Shown here in pieces: positions 16,353 through 26,499 of a DNA stretch of 64,000 bases. Source of the DNA: an uncultured Oscillospiraceae bacterium (GTDB lineage: Bacteria; Bacillota; Clostridia; Oscillospirales; Ruminococcaceae). The stretch is from the NCBI GenBank assembly GCA_934539585.1, contig CAKTCT010000005.1, positions 37,853 to 101,852 on the forward strand. Direction: 5' to 3'. Position numbers and translations under genes: made by a program. The number at the start of each line of letters is the position of its first letter. Positions within the stretch are counted from its first letter, which is position 1. A model generated the notes under the pieces. It saw only the letters and a list, made by a program, of their open reading frames with translations, was not told where the DNA came from and searched no databases.

Positions 16353-17966
16353 ATGACAAAATACATTTTCGTGACCGGCGGCGTGGTCTCCGGTCTTGGC
16401 AAGGGAATCACCGCCGCGTCTCTGGGCCGGCTCTTAAAGTGCCGCGGCCTTCGCATCGCCGCCCAGAAGCTGGACCCCTACATCAACGTGGACCCCGGCA
16501 CCATGAGCCCCTACCAGCACGGCGAGGTCTTCGTCACCGACGACGGCGCGGAGACCGACCTGGACCTCGGCCACTACGAGCGCTTCATCGACGAGGACCT
16601 GAACCAGTTCTCCAACCTGACCACCGGCAAGGTCTACTGGAACGTCCTTTCCAAGGAGCGCCGGGGCGAGTACCTGGGCGAGACCGTCCAGGTCATTCCC
16701 CACATCACCAACGAGATCAAGTCCTTCATCTACTCCGTGGGCGCCAAGACCAACGCCGACGTGGTCATCACCGAGATCGGCGGCACCACCGGCGACATCG
16801 AGAGCCAGCCCTTCCTGGAGGCCATCCGCCAGGTGGGCCACGAGGTTGGCCGGGAAAACTGCCTGTTCATCCACGTCACCCTGGTGCCCTACATCAAGAG
16901 CTCCGGGGAGCATAAGTCCAAGCCCACCCAGCACTCGGTGAAGGAGCTCCAGTCCTTCGGCATCATGCCCGACATCATCGTGGCCCGGTGCGACGAGCCC
17001 ATCGACCCCACCGTCCTCCAGAAAATCGCCCTATTCTGCAACGTGAAGCCCGACTGCGTCATTGAGAACCTGACCCTCCCCGTCCTCTACCAGGCCCCCA
17101 TGATGCTGGAGGACAACGGCCTGGACGACATCGTCTGCCGGGAGCTGAACATTCAGGCGGCGGACATCGACCTCACCGAGTGGAAGCAGATGCTGGACCG
17201 CATCAGCAACTGCCGCAAGGAGGTCCACATCGCCCTGGTGGGCAAGTATGTGAAGCTCCACGACGCCTACCTCTCCGTGGCGGAGGCCCTTCACCATGGC
17301 GGCTATGAAAACGGCACCGTGGTGGAAATCGTCTGGGTGGACTCCGAGCAGCTGGACGACACCAACGCCGACGCCGCTCTGGCGGGCTGCGACGGCATCA
17401 TCGTCCCCGGCGGCTTCGGCGACCGGGGCATCGAGGGCATGGTCTCCGCCGCCCGGTACGCCCGGACCCACCACGTCCCCTACTTCGGCATCTGCCTGGG
17501 GATGCAGATCGCGGTGATGGAGTACGCCCGGTCGGTCCTGGGCTGGGCGGACGCCACTTCCAGCGAGTTCCACCCGGAAAGCCGCCACTGCGTCATCGAC
17601 CTGATGCCCGACCAGCAGGGAAACATCCCCAAGGGCGGCACCATGCGCCTGGGCGCGTACCCCTGCGTCATTCAGCCCGGCACCGAGATGGAGCGGGCCT
17701 ACGGCAAGGCCGAGATTTCCGAGCGCCACCGCCACCGCTATGAGTTCAACAACGAGTTCCGCCAGGCGTTCCTGGACGCCGGCATGGTCATCGGCGGAAC
17801 TTCTCCCGACGGCCGGCTGGTGGAGGCTGTGGAGGTCCCCGGCGAACGGTTCTGCCTGGGCGTCCAGTTCCACCCCGAGTTCAAGAGCCGCCCCAACCGG
17901 GCCCACCCCCTCTTTAAGGAATTCATCGCCGCCGCCCTGGAGCAGCGGGAGAAAAAAGCGGACTGA
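16353..17966 (+). CDS. pyrG: CTP synthase
   Basis: PyrG aminates UTP to CTP with glutamine. The 537 residues match the family. The N-terminal synthetase domain has FVTGGVVSGLGKGITAASLG and the DPYINVDPGTMSPYQHGEVF stretch. The C-terminal class I amidotransferase domain has ICLGMQ (Cys), and GVQFHPEF near the end. The start ATG 16353 follows AAAGGAAAGG. It is the fourth glutamine-dependent nucleotide enzyme in the operon after purF, carA and guaA. Confidence 0.97.
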   Translation: MTKYIFVTGGVVSGLGKGITAASLGRLLKCRGLRIAAQKLDPYINVDPGTMSPYQHGEVFVTDDGAETDLDLGHYERFIDEDLNQFSNLTTGKVYWNVLSKERRGEYLGETVQVIPHITNEIKSFIYSVGAKTNADVVITEIGGTTGDIESQPFLEAIRQVGHEVGRENCLFIHVTLVPYIKSSGEHKSKPTQHSVKELQSFGIMPDIIVARCDEPIDPTVLQKIALFCNVKPDCVIENLTLPVLYQAPMMLEDNGLDDIVCRELNIQAADIDLTEWKQMLDRISNCRKEVHIALVGKYVKLHDAYLSVAEALHHGGYENGTVVEIVWVDSEQLDDTNADAALAGCDGIIVPGGFGDRGIEGMVSAARYARTHHVPYFGICLGMQIAVMEYARSVLGWADATSSEFHPESRHCVIDLMPDQQGNIPKGGTMRLGAYPCVIQPGTEMERAYGKAEISERHRHRYEFNNEFRQAFLDAGMVIGGTSPDGRLVEAVEVPGERFCLGVQFHPEFKSRPNRAHPLFKEFIAAALEQREKKAD

Positions 17967-17978
17967 GGAGGGCTGACC

Positions 17979-19151
17979 ATGAAAATCAACGGAAACTATC
18001 TGAATCTGGAGCAGAGCTACCTGTTCACCAACATCAACCGCAAGGTGGCCGCCTATCAGGCGGAGCACCCCGACCGGAAGATCATCCGCTTAGGCATCGG
18101 CGACGTGACCCGGCCCCTGTGCCCGGCGGTCATCGACGCCATGCACGCCGCCGTCTCCGAAATGGGCGACGCCGCCACCTTCCGGGGCTACGGCCCGGAG
18201 CAGGGCTACGACTTCCTCCGCACCGCCGTCCGGGACTACTACGCCGGCCGGGGCACCCAGCTGGACGTCAACGAGATTTTCATCAGCGACGGGGCCAAAA
18301 GCGACCTGGGCAACATCCTGGACCTCTTTTCCACGGACAACACCGTCCTGGTGCCGGACCCGGTCTACCCCGTTTACGTGGACACCAACGTCATGGCGGG
18401 GCGGAAAATCCTCTATATGAATGCCAACGCGGAAAACGGCTTCCTTCCGCTGCCGGACCCTTCGGTGAAGGCGGACATCATCTACCTCTGCTCCCCCAAC
18501 AACCCCACCGGCGCGGTCTATAACCGGGAGCAGCTGAAGGCCTGGCTGGATTACGCCCTGGACTGCGACGCGGTGCTCCTTTTCGATGCGGCCTACGAGT
18601 GCTTTGTCCACGATCCGGCCCTCCCCCGGAGCATTTTTGAGATCGAGGGGGCCAAGCGGTGCGCCATCGAGTTCTGCTCCTTCTCCAAGACCGCCGGCTT
18701 CACCGGCACCCGCTGCGGCTATACCGTGGTCCCGGAGGAGCTCTGCTTTGAGGGGGCTTCCCTGAACAAATTCTGGCTCCGGCGGCAGACCACCAAGTTC
18801 AACGGCGTGCCCTACATCGTCCAGCGGGGCGCGGCGGCGGTCTTTACCCCGGAAGGACAGAAGCAGATTCACGCCAACATCGAGTACTACATGGAAAACG
18901 CCCGGACCATCGCCGCCGCCCTGGAGAAGATGGGCGTCTGGTTCACCGGCGGGAAAAATTCCCCCTATATCTGGCTCCAGTGCCCCGGCGGCCGCAGCTC
19001 CTGGGAATACTTCGACTACCTTCTGGAGGAGAAGAACCTGGTGGGCACCCCCGGCGCAGGCTTCGGCAAAAACGGCGAGGGCTTCTTCCGCCTTACCGCC
19101 TTCGGCAGCCAGGAGACCACCAGGGAGGCCGTCCAGCGGCTTTCCGAGTGA
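17979..19151 (+). CDS. dapL: LL-diaminopimelate aminotransferase
   Basis: DapL makes LL-diaminopimelate directly from tetrahydrodipicolinate with glutamate as amino donor. The 390-residue PLP enzyme carries the DapL-type beginning NGNYLNLEQSYLF, RLGIGDVTRPL, the ISDGAKSDLGNI segment, LCSPNNPTGAVY, and the PLP lysine in FCSFSKTAGFTGTRCGY. It uses glutamate, the product of the operon's first genes, which fits its place here. It starts 12 bp after pyrG and is the last gene before the strong terminator. Confidence 0.96.
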   Translation: MKINGNYLNLEQSYLFTNINRKVAAYQAEHPDRKIIRLGIGDVTRPLCPAVIDAMHAAVSEMGDAATFRGYGPEQGYDFLRTAVRDYYAGRGTQLDVNEIFISDGAKSDLGNILDLFSTDNTVLVPDPVYPVYVDTNVMAGRKILYMNANAENGFLPLPDPSVKADIIYLCSPNNPTGAVYNREQLKAWLDYALDCDAVLLFDAAYECFVHDPALPRSIFEIEGAKRCAIEFCSFSKTAGFTGTRCGYTVVPEELCFEGASLNKFWLRRQTTKFNGVPYIVQRGAAAVFTPEGQKQIHANIEYYMENARTIAAALEKMGVWFTGGKNSPYIWLQCPGGRSSWEYFDYLLEEKNLVGTPGAGFGKNGEGFFRLTAFGSQETTREAVQRLSE

Positions 19152-19165
19152 TCCCATTCCATTTC

Positions 19166-19212
19166 AAACGCCGCCCGTTCCCCGATTTTTTCCGGGGGAC
19201 GGGCGGCGTTTC
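19166..19212 (+). terminator. Rho-independent terminator of the nitrogen operon
   Basis: AAACGCCGCCCGT pairs with ACGGGCGGCGTTT, one of the strongest stems in the window. The GC core is flanked by A and T runs, so it may work in both directions. It closes the run of genes that begins at 2298. Confidence 0.88.
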
Positions 19213-19296
19213 CATGTCCGGATGCGGTCCGGGCCGGGAAAATCCGGGCCCGGGCAAAAGTGGGCAAAAATGGCATAGAAAATGTCGGAAATGGGC

Positions 19297-19325
19297 TTGA
19301 TTTTGGAAAATGGAGCCGGTATAAT
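19297..19325 (+). promoter_or_regulatory. Promoter upstream of the alpha-mannosidase gene
   Basis: TTGATT (19297-19302), a 17-bp spacer, and TATAAT (19320-19325). The untranslated leader that follows is long, about 235 nt to ATG 19565. It contains a nested hairpin near 19417-19444 but no recognised riboswitch and no convincing small gene. Confidence 0.78.
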
Positions 19326-19564
19326 GCTGTTGAGATCACTTGGCGGCGGCCGCGGTCCCGGCTCCGGAGGGGAGGGAAAACCGGGTGCGGATCGGGAAAC
19401 AGAAGGTGCGGAAAAGGGACGGCTGAGGTCAGCGCCGCGTCCCGGGCGAAAGGGCTGTGAAAGGTTCAGAGCAGCGCGCGTGAATTTTGCCAAATCCGCA
19501 AAGGCTGACGCTTTTGAAGATGCACGGTACAAAAAGGGTTCATCAATTGAAATGAGGTGGAACG

Positions 19565-22350
19565 ATGAGAACATCGGAAATCGCAGCATTGTATAACCGG
19601 ATCGAAGAAACCGCCGGGCAGGAGCCCACATCCTCCGGATTCTGGGGGAACTGAAATTTCTGGCGGAGATGTCCCGGGTCAAGGAAGGGCGCTGGGACGA
19701 TCTGCTTCTGGAGACCTTAGAGACTCTGGCCGGGCAGCTCCGGGACAAGGGGGCCCTGACCTTCGGGGACGTGGAGGCCGCCGAGGCCGCCCTTTCCCCC
19801 ATGGCCGGGGAGGCCAAGGAATACGACATCACCTGCGCCGCTCACGCCCACATCGACATGAACTGGATGTGGGGCTATCAGGAAACGGCTTCGGTGGTGG
19901 TGGACACCTTCCGCACCATGCTGACGCTGATGGAGGAGTACCCGGAGTTCACCTTCTCCCAGTCCCAGGCGTCGGTGTATGAGATCGTCGAGAAATACTA
20001 CCCCGAGATGCTGGAGGCCATCCGGGCCCGGGTCCGTGAGGGCCGCTGGGAGGTTACGGCGTCCAGCTGGGTGGAGAACGACAAGAACATGTCCGGCAGC
20101 GAGGCCATGATCCGCCACCTGCTGTGCACCAAAACCTACCTGTCCGGGCTGCTGGGCATTCCGGAATCCTCCCTGGACCTGGACTTTGAGCCGGACACCT
20201 TCGGCCACAGCGCCAATCTGCCGGAGGTCCTGGCCAGCGGCGGGGTGCGGTACTACTACCACTGCCGGGAAAACGATTCGGAAACCATCTACCGCTGGCG
20301 GGCCCCCTCCGGCGCGGAGGTGCTGGTCTACCGGGAGCCGGACTGGTATCTGGGGCAGATCGAGTACGGCTTCGCGGCGTTTCTGCCGGAGCTGTGCCGG
20401 AAAACCGGGGTGCCCAAGCTGCTGAAGGTCTACGGCGTCGGCGACCACGGCGGCGGACCCACCCGCCGCGATCTGAAAAAGCTCCTGGACATGGCAGGCT
20501 GGCCCCTGTACCCCCGGATCCGCTTCGGGACCATCCGGGGATTCTTCCAGGAGCTGGAGGCTTACCGGGACCGGCTGCCGGTGGTGGACCGGGAGCTGAA
20601 CTACATCTTCACCGGCTGCTACACCTCCCAGTCGGAGATCAAAAAGGCCAACCGGACCGGTGAGAACCGGCTCTTTGACGCCGAAGCCCTGGACGCCATG
20701 GCGGCCGGGCTCTGCCGGGACTACCGCACCGCCTCCTCCTTTGAACCGGCGTGGAGGAAGCTGCTCTTTAACCAGTTCCACGACATTCTGCCCGGCTCCG
20801 GCAAGGCGGCCACCCGGGATTTCACCCTGGGCCAGTACCAGAGCCTGATGACCACGGTGAACATCAACGCCACCCACTCCATGACGGCGATCTGCAAAGC
20901 CATCGACACTTCCGGGTTCTTCCCGGCAGGGGAACCCCGGGAACCCGGCACCGCCATGGGCGCAGGCGTGGGCTTTGAGACTGCCGGGAAGTTCCCGGTG
21001 GCCGAGCGCAACGACGGGGACCGCCGGGCCTATACCGTCTTTAACCCGCTGCCATTTGCCCGGAAGGAGCTTTGCCCCTTTACCATCTGGGACTGGCAGG
21101 GCGACGGGGACAGCATCGAAATCCTGGACGAAAGGGGGACGGCGCTTCCCGTCCAGGTCCTGGGGGACGGCAGGCTCTATTGGGGGCACCATTTTTATAG
21201 GGTCCTAGCCCCGGTGGAGGTCCCCGGCTTCGGGTACGCCACCTATTTTGTCCGGAAGCGGGAGAGCCGGCTGAAAATCTCTACCATGCTCCAGCCCCGG
21301 CAGCTGGCTCCCCAGAGCGCCGTGGTGGTCCTGGAAAATGAAAAGCTCCGGGCGGAGTTCTGCAAGGAGACCATGGAGCTGACCTCCCTTTTCTCCAAGG
21401 AGGACTGGCGGGAGCTGCTGAAGCCCGGCGAGCCCGGCGGGGTGTTCCGGCTGATCACCGAGGAGACGTCCCGGGGGATGACCTCCTGGCGGGTGGGAGA
21501 CTATGTGAAAATCCGGAACCTGAACCGGGAGGAGCCGGTTTTCCTCACCGGGACGGAGAAGGGGCCCCTGCGGCAGAGCGCGGCCTACACCCTCCGGTTC
21601 GGCCGGTCGGCCATCCAGGCGGAGGTCTCTCTGGACGCGGGCAGCGACGTTCTGCGCTTTGACGTGACCGTGGACTGGCAGGAGACCGGCGACGCCTCCC
21701 GGGGCGTGCCCCAGCTGAACTTTTATCTCCCTCTGGGGGCGGAGGCCGGGACCTCCTGCTGCGGGATTCCCTTCGGGACCATCCGACGGCCGGCCATGGA
21801 CCAGGACGTGCCCTGTCTGGGGTGGATGGCGGCGGAAGGGGAGTCTTCCCTCCTGCTGATGAGCGACGCCAAGTACGGCTACCGCTGCGATGGAAAGAGC
21901 CTGGCTGTCTCCCTGATCCGGGGGTCCTACGACCCCGATCCGTACCCCGAGTACGGCGAGCACAAATTTGCCCTGGGGGTCTCGGCGTCCGGGGGGCAGC
22001 CCCTGGAGCTGCTGCAGAAGGCGGACAGCTTTGCCCATCCCCTGACGGTCTGCTCCACGGGAATCCATGGCGGGGACCTGGCCCTGCGGGGCGGGCTGCT
22101 CCGGGTGGAGGGGCCGGTTTCCGTTACCGGGCTGAAGATTTCCCGGGACCGGAAGGCCGTGATCCTGCGGATGTTCAATCCCGGCGGGGAGACTGCGGCA
22201 GTCCGGGTCGCCGCGGCGGCGCCGGGGATGAAGATCGGGGAGCTCCAGGCGGTGGACGCTCTGGAGGAGCCGGTTCCCGGCGGGGTATCCGGCGGGGAGG
22301 TCCTGGTCCGGCCCTTCGGCATCTGCGCAGTGCGGGTTGAGATGGGGTGA
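19565..22350 (+). CDS. GH38 alpha-mannosidase, apparent frameshift near the N-terminus
   Basis: This family 38 glycosidase trims alpha-mannosides. From 19669 an open frame of 893 residues runs to 22350 with AHAHIDMNWMWG (zinc site), DFEPDTFGHSANLPEVL (nucleophile Asp region), a GDHGGGPTRR loop and the C-terminal beta domains. The good start, ATG 19565 after AGGTGG, encodes MRTSEIAALYNRIEETAGQ but hits TGA at 19652. The downstream frame, before 19669, encodes AHILRILGELKFLAE, which would continue it naturally. A one-base indel between about 19597 and 19651 is implied. It is either a real mutation or a sequence error. No RBS precedes 19669. It stands alone in its unit. Confidence 0.88.
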
Positions 22351-22408
22351 CTCCCAGGCAATTTCCGTGCTGCTGTTAAGCGGCGTGGGGGCGCTGTTCC
22401 GCTGAAGG

Positions 22409-22452
22409 AAAAATCCGCCCGTTTCCTTTGATAGGAGGCGGGCGGATTTTTT
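22409..22452. terminator. Bidirectional terminator between convergent genes
   Basis: AAATCCGCCCG pairs with CGGGCGGATTT around an 18-nt loop, with A and T runs at the two ends. It can terminate both the mannosidase gene and the leftward operon that converges on it. Confidence 0.85.
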
Positions 22453-22460
22453 GCGCGGAT

Positions 22461-22997
22461 TCAGTCGTGGAGAAGGTGCGTCAGGTCCCGGACGGCCACG
22501 GCCTTTCCGGCGCTGAGCAGCTCCCGGATGGGCTCCGGGGAGGCTTCGCCTCGGAAGTAGCGCCGGGCGCAGGAAAGGGCGGTTTCCAGGTCCTCCCGGT
22601 CCCACATGGCATCGAAGGCTTCGTCGAACAGACGCATATCCAGCCGGGCGGGGGCGTCGTCGTCCAGCTCCACCTGGTAAAGGGTCCGGGCGCTGTCCAG
22701 GCTGTCGAAAAAGTAGTGGCCGTTGATCCGGTCGCAGAAATGGGGAAACTCCTTCCGGCGGACGAACTCGAAAATGGCCTCCGTGGCCCATTTGGTGTAG
22801 TTGGTCCACATGTCCTGGAGGCCGAATTTGGCCAGGACGGCCTTCTGGTACTTGGCCGCCAGGAGCATCCCGAAGAAGCAGTCCTGGCTGCGGTCCAGGG
22901 CCTGGAGGAAGGGGGTGATCAGGCCCATGGTCTTTTTGTAATCCGCCGTCATTTCGGCGTGGAGGGGGAGGGTATCGCTCATGTGGTAGACGATCAT
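22461..22997 (-). CDS. Hypothetical protein (178 aa), last gene of leftward operon
   Basis: I do not recognise this protein with confidence. It is 178 residues, acidic, soluble, without signal peptide or membrane segment. It begins MIVYHMSDTLPLHAEM and is rich in aromatic residues (YFRG, GHYFFDSLDSARTLY). The pattern vaguely recalls the DUF2441-type family, a guess only. AAAAGGAG lies well placed before the ATG at 22997. The gap to the YfhO gene upstream is only 13 bp, so it is co-transcribed with it. It ends just before the shared terminator. Confidence 0.72.
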   Translation of the reverse strand: MIVYHMSDTLPLHAEMTADYKKTMGLITPFLQALDRSQDCFFGMLLAAKYQKAVLAKFGLQDMWTNYTKWATEAIFEFVRRKEFPHFCDRINGHYFFDSLDSARTLYQVELDDDAPARLDMRLFDEAFDAMWDREDLETALSCARRYFRGEASPEPIRELLSAGKAVAVRDLTHLLHD

Positions 22998-23010
22998 GGC
23001 AGTCTCCTTT

Positions 23011-25638
23011 TTACTTTATCAGTTTGGCGGCGAGGTACACCACCAGGGGCAGCAGATAGACCAAAATCAGCACCGCCAGAAACGCCGTCAGGAAAAGGAA
23101 CCGGGCGGCGGTTTTCAAGAAGGCGTTCCCCAGGGCCCAGGCTTTTCCTTTCCGGAAGAACCAGAGAGCCAGGAGCAGGCCCGCCGCCATGAGGAGGAGC
23201 CCCAGGCGGAGTCCCGGCGGGGTGTAGGTCAGGACGATCTGGTTTTCGCCCTCCTGAAGGGGCAGGCTCAGGAAGGTCCCGGCGGCTCTGGAGAGGGCGG
23301 CGGGCGTTCCGTTGACGGTGGCCGTCCAGCCCGAATCATAGGTGAGGGGGAGGAACAGGGTCTGGCCCTCCGCGGCGGTGCAGGAGACGGTGACGCGGCG
23401 GCCGTCTGTTTCCATCTCCGCGCCTTGGGCAGTGGAGCAGATGGACTCCAGAACCCCGGTATCCAGGCCGAAAACCCCGGAATAGGCCGGGGTGATGTGC
23501 TTGGAAAGGGAGATTTCCACGGTGACGATCTCGTTTTCAAAGGTCCCCAGCTCCACCAGGCCGTTGTCCGACTGGGTGGGGTACTGGCTCCGGACGGTCT
23601 GGCCGTTGACGGTGATCCGGCAGCTTTTGTTCACGCCCTCGGTGAGCCGGGTGGAGGGGAGGGCGGCGCAGTCAAAGTAGAGAATCTGCTCCCCGTCCAC
23701 CTGGATGGTGTAGGTCTTTTCCCGGTCGGTTCCGCCGGAGTCGGCGGGGTATTCCCGGAAAAGCCGCTCTGAATCGGGGAACAGGGTGTCCGCCAGCTCC
23801 TGCTGGAGCAGGACCCGGGAGGAGGTTTCCGGCAGCTCCGAAAGGAAGCCGGGCTCCGCATCGGTGATCAGGGCCGAGGGCAGGCGGTAGGGAAGGCGCT
23901 GGAGGAGGTAGTAGTGGTTCCAGTAAACGGTGGAATCTCCCAGGATGGAGGCGCTGTCCGCGTCCTGGAGCCGCCGGAGGACATAGCGGTTCCCCAGCAG
24001 GGCATCGGAAAAAGCGGTGCCGCCGTTGGAGTTCACCTCCATCCAGTAGCCGGAGTAGCCCAGCTTCCGGATGGCGGTCAGGTAGCTTTCCGGCGTCAGG
24101 GAGGTGTAATGGGAAAGGCTCTGATAGCCCATGGCGGAGAAGTAGTTGACGGCGAAGTACTTTCCCTGGGTCTTTAACCGGTAAAAGCCGTCGTCGGAGA
24201 TGCGGCCGCTGAGGTCGGCGGCGGCCCGGTAGTTTTCAAGGCTCTGGTTGACGCTGCCGATGTAGACGCCGCCGTTGAAAAAAGCCTCAGAAAGGACCAG
24301 CGCCGTCAGGACTCCCGCTGCCAGCTGCCGGGAAAGCTGTCCGCGGCGGAAGGCCAGAAAGACGAGGACGAACAGCCCGGTCATCCCTAGGAAAACCAGG
24401 AGCAGTCCCCGGAAGGACTGGGCGCTGCCCCAGAGGCGCTTGGTGTAGGAGGCCAGGGTGTCCAGCTTTGTGTTCAGGAGGAGCACCACGCCGGCAATGC
24501 AGCCCAGGGTCAGGAGGGGAAAGACGATCCGGGCCCAGAGGGGGGAGCGGGCCGGGGCGTCCTCCGGGGAAAGCTGGTGGGAAAGAATTTCCGCCGCCAG
24601 AAGGAGCAGGAGGAAGTTCAGCATATAGCCGTACCGGACGGGGAAGCTCTGGTAGCTGCCGGTGTGCCACATTTTGTTGACGGGGTTTAAAATCACCGGC
24701 ACCAGCAGAAGGAGGATGGTTCCCAGGATGGCGGAAAAGAATCCGGAGCGGAGCTGCCTTTTCCGCAGAAAGAACAGGGACGCCGCCGGAAGACCCGTGT
24801 ACAGGGCCACGGGAAGGGCGGTGTGGAGGTCGGTGGCGAGCTTCCCGGAGGACAGGCTGGAGATCAGGCCCACGCCCCGGGCGGAGCTGGCCACCTCCAG
24901 CAGCGACGGCAGCCACACCGGGGCCGTCAGCAGCACCGAAATCACCGCGCCCACGCCCAGGAGGAGCACCGACTCCCCGGAGCGTTTGGGGGCCGCGCAG
25001 AAGAACTGGAGCAGGCCCATTCCCAGGATGAGAAAGAGCACCACCATGTAGCTCAGGTAGTAGTTGACCGTCAGCATGGCGGAAAAGCACAGGACGAAGG
25101 GCAGCAGCTTCCGCCGGGTGGTCAGGGCCGTCAGGGAGAGGAGCAGCAGGGGGAACAGGGCCGCCATATCCAGCCAGACGATGTTCTGGTAGTAGTTGAA
25201 GGCGTAGCCGGAAAGGCCGTAAAGCAGGCTCAGCAGAGTCACGGGGAGGGCGGACATCTCCGGGAAGAACCGCCGGAAAAACAGCGCCGCCGTAAAGGCG
25301 CAGGCCATGACCTTCAAAAGGAGTACCAGGTTCATCACCAGGGGCAGGTAGGGCAGCGGGGTCAGGGCCGCCGGAATGGACAGGGGGCTGGCCAGGAAAA
25401 AGAAAAAGACGCCCCAGAAGTTCATCCCTCCTGCGGCGCCCAGGTCCAGAAAGGGGCTGCTGTCCCCGGTGAGGACCCGTCCGAAGGTCCCGGTCAGGGG
25501 AATGACCTGCTGGGTCATGTCGCACCAGGAAATGCTTTTGTCCCCAAAAGGGAAGAAGCCGAAGGCGGCGTAAATCAGAAGGAGAAGTCCGCCTGTGAGC
25601 AGCGGAGCCGTCCACAGGCAGCGGTTGGATCGTTCCAT
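23011..25638 (-). CDS. YfhO-family multispanning membrane protein
   Basis: The 875-residue protein matches the YfhO family of GT-C-like membrane proteins, linked in Bacillus and Listeria to lipid-linked sugar transfer and glycosylation of teichoic or lipoteichoic acids. A first transmembrane helix (LLTGGLLLLIYAAFG) is followed by the family segment FGDKSISWCDMTQQ. More than ten hydrophobic helices fill residues 1-430, and an external domain (about 440-840) precedes a last pair of helices. The specific substrate cannot be told. It lies 19 bp after the SGNH lipoprotein gene, suggesting a joint envelope function. Confidence 0.88.
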   Translation of the reverse strand: MERSNRCLWTAPLLTGGLLLLIYAAFGFFPFGDKSISWCDMTQQVIPLTGTFGRVLTGDSSPFLDLGAAGGMNFWGVFFFFLASPLSIPAALTPLPYLPLVMNLVLLLKVMACAFTAALFFRRFFPEMSALPVTLLSLLYGLSGYAFNYYQNIVWLDMAALFPLLLLSLTALTTRRKLLPFVLCFSAMLTVNYYLSYMVVLFLILGMGLLQFFCAAPKRSGESVLLLGVGAVISVLLTAPVWLPSLLEVASSARGVGLISSLSSGKLATDLHTALPVALYTGLPAASLFFLRKRQLRSGFFSAILGTILLLLVPVILNPVNKMWHTGSYQSFPVRYGYMLNFLLLLLAAEILSHQLSPEDAPARSPLWARIVFPLLTLGCIAGVVLLLNTKLDTLASYTKRLWGSAQSFRGLLLVFLGMTGLFVLVFLAFRRGQLSRQLAAGVLTALVLSEAFFNGGVYIGSVNQSLENYRAAADLSGRISDDGFYRLKTQGKYFAVNYFSAMGYQSLSHYTSLTPESYLTAIRKLGYSGYWMEVNSNGGTAFSDALLGNRYVLRRLQDADSASILGDSTVYWNHYYLLQRLPYRLPSALITDAEPGFLSELPETSSRVLLQQELADTLFPDSERLFREYPADSGGTDREKTYTIQVDGEQILYFDCAALPSTRLTEGVNKSCRITVNGQTVRSQYPTQSDNGLVELGTFENEIVTVEISLSKHITPAYSGVFGLDTGVLESICSTAQGAEMETDGRRVTVSCTAAEGQTLFLPLTYDSGWTATVNGTPAALSRAAGTFLSLPLQEGENQIVLTYTPPGLRLGLLLMAAGLLLALWFFRKGKAWALGNAFLKTAARFLFLTAFLAVLILVYLLPLVVYLAAKLIK

Positions 25639-25657
25639 GATACCTCCTTGGGATTGC

Positions 25658-26479
25658 TCAGGGGAGCTGGGATTCGTCCACGGTGTGGGTCAGCAGGTAG
25701 CTTACCCACTTCTGGTAGGTGGACACGCCGAAGTGCATCCCATCGGAGCTGGCTTCGGCGGGGAGGCAGCCGTTTTCGTCCTTGATGGCCTCGGCGACGT
25801 TCAGGTAGTAGGCGTTTTTCTCCGTGGCCAGGGTGAGAAGGGCCTCGTTGAGGGCGTCGATTTTGGAGTTGGCGTAGCGGTCGTCGCCGGTCTCCTTCTC
25901 ATGGGTCACGGGGAGCACCGACTGGACGTAGAAAATCGCGTCGGGGAGGGCCGCCCGGAGCTCGTCCAGAAATTCGCCGTAGAACTCCACGATGCTGCTC
26001 TGGGAGAGGAAGGCCACGCCGTTGGAGCCCAGCATGACGTAGACCTTATGGGGCACGGCGGCCCTGACCGCCTCCAGGACCGTGACGGCGGTGCCGTCGG
26101 GCTGCTCGATGCAGGCGGAGGTGAGGATGGTCTGGGGGTTGATGCCGGTGTGGGCCACCACCCGCCCGGCGTCCAGGACCTGATAGGCCCCCAGGCCGTA
26201 GGTCAGGGAGTCGCCGACGAAAATGGCGTCGTCAAAGTAGGTCTCCTCCACGGCATCGCTGGCCGGGACCGGCGCGCCCAGGTAGGGGTCTGCGACGGGT
26301 TCCTCGGAGGATTCGGGGAGGGAGGATTCGGGGATTTCGGAGGATTCCTCCGGCAGAGAAGAATCCTCCTGGGACACGGTGGACGCGCCGTCCAGGGGGG
26401 TGAAAAGGGGCTCCTTGCCGCACCCGGCCAGGGCCAGGGTCAGAAGGGCGGAAAGCAAAAGAGCGCCGAAACGCTTCAT
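25658..26479 (-). CDS. SGNH/GDSL-hydrolase lipoprotein
   Basis: This is a 273-residue secreted esterase-like protein. MKRFGALLLSALLTLALAGC is a lipoprotein signal with Cys20 as the lipidated residue, followed by a Ser/Glu/Pro-rich linker. The SGNH blocks are readable: FVGDSLTYGLGAY (Ser), GSNGV (Asn) and DGMHF (Asp/His). Related proteins remove or transfer acyl groups on cell-wall polymers or exopolysaccharides. Its start is fixed by the signal peptide, ATG 26479, behind GGAAG. It lies between an SDR gene and the YfhO gene in one leftward operon. Confidence 0.9.
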   Translation of the reverse strand: MKRFGALLLSALLTLALAGCGKEPLFTPLDGASTVSQEDSSLPEESSEIPESSLPESSEEPVADPYLGAPVPASDAVEETYFDDAIFVGDSLTYGLGAYQVLDAGRVVAHTGINPQTILTSACIEQPDGTAVTVLEAVRAAVPHKVYVMLGSNGVAFLSQSSIVEFYGEFLDELRAALPDAIFYVQSVLPVTHEKETGDDRYANSKIDALNEALLTLATEKNAYYLNVAEAIKDENGCLPAEASSDGMHFGVSTYQKWVSYLLTHTVDESQLP

Positions 26480-26499
26480 GGTTATTCTTCCTTTCAAAA

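Noticed and set aside
19326..19564. Riboswitch or T-box in the long mannosidase leader
   Set aside because: Hairpins exist, but no T-box sequence, known aptamer core or terminator/antiterminator pair could be recognised.
19282..19596. 104-codon frame in the leader of the mannosidase gene
   Set aside because: It begins upstream of the promoter -10, has no RBS, and its product is Gly/Arg-rich without recognisable features.
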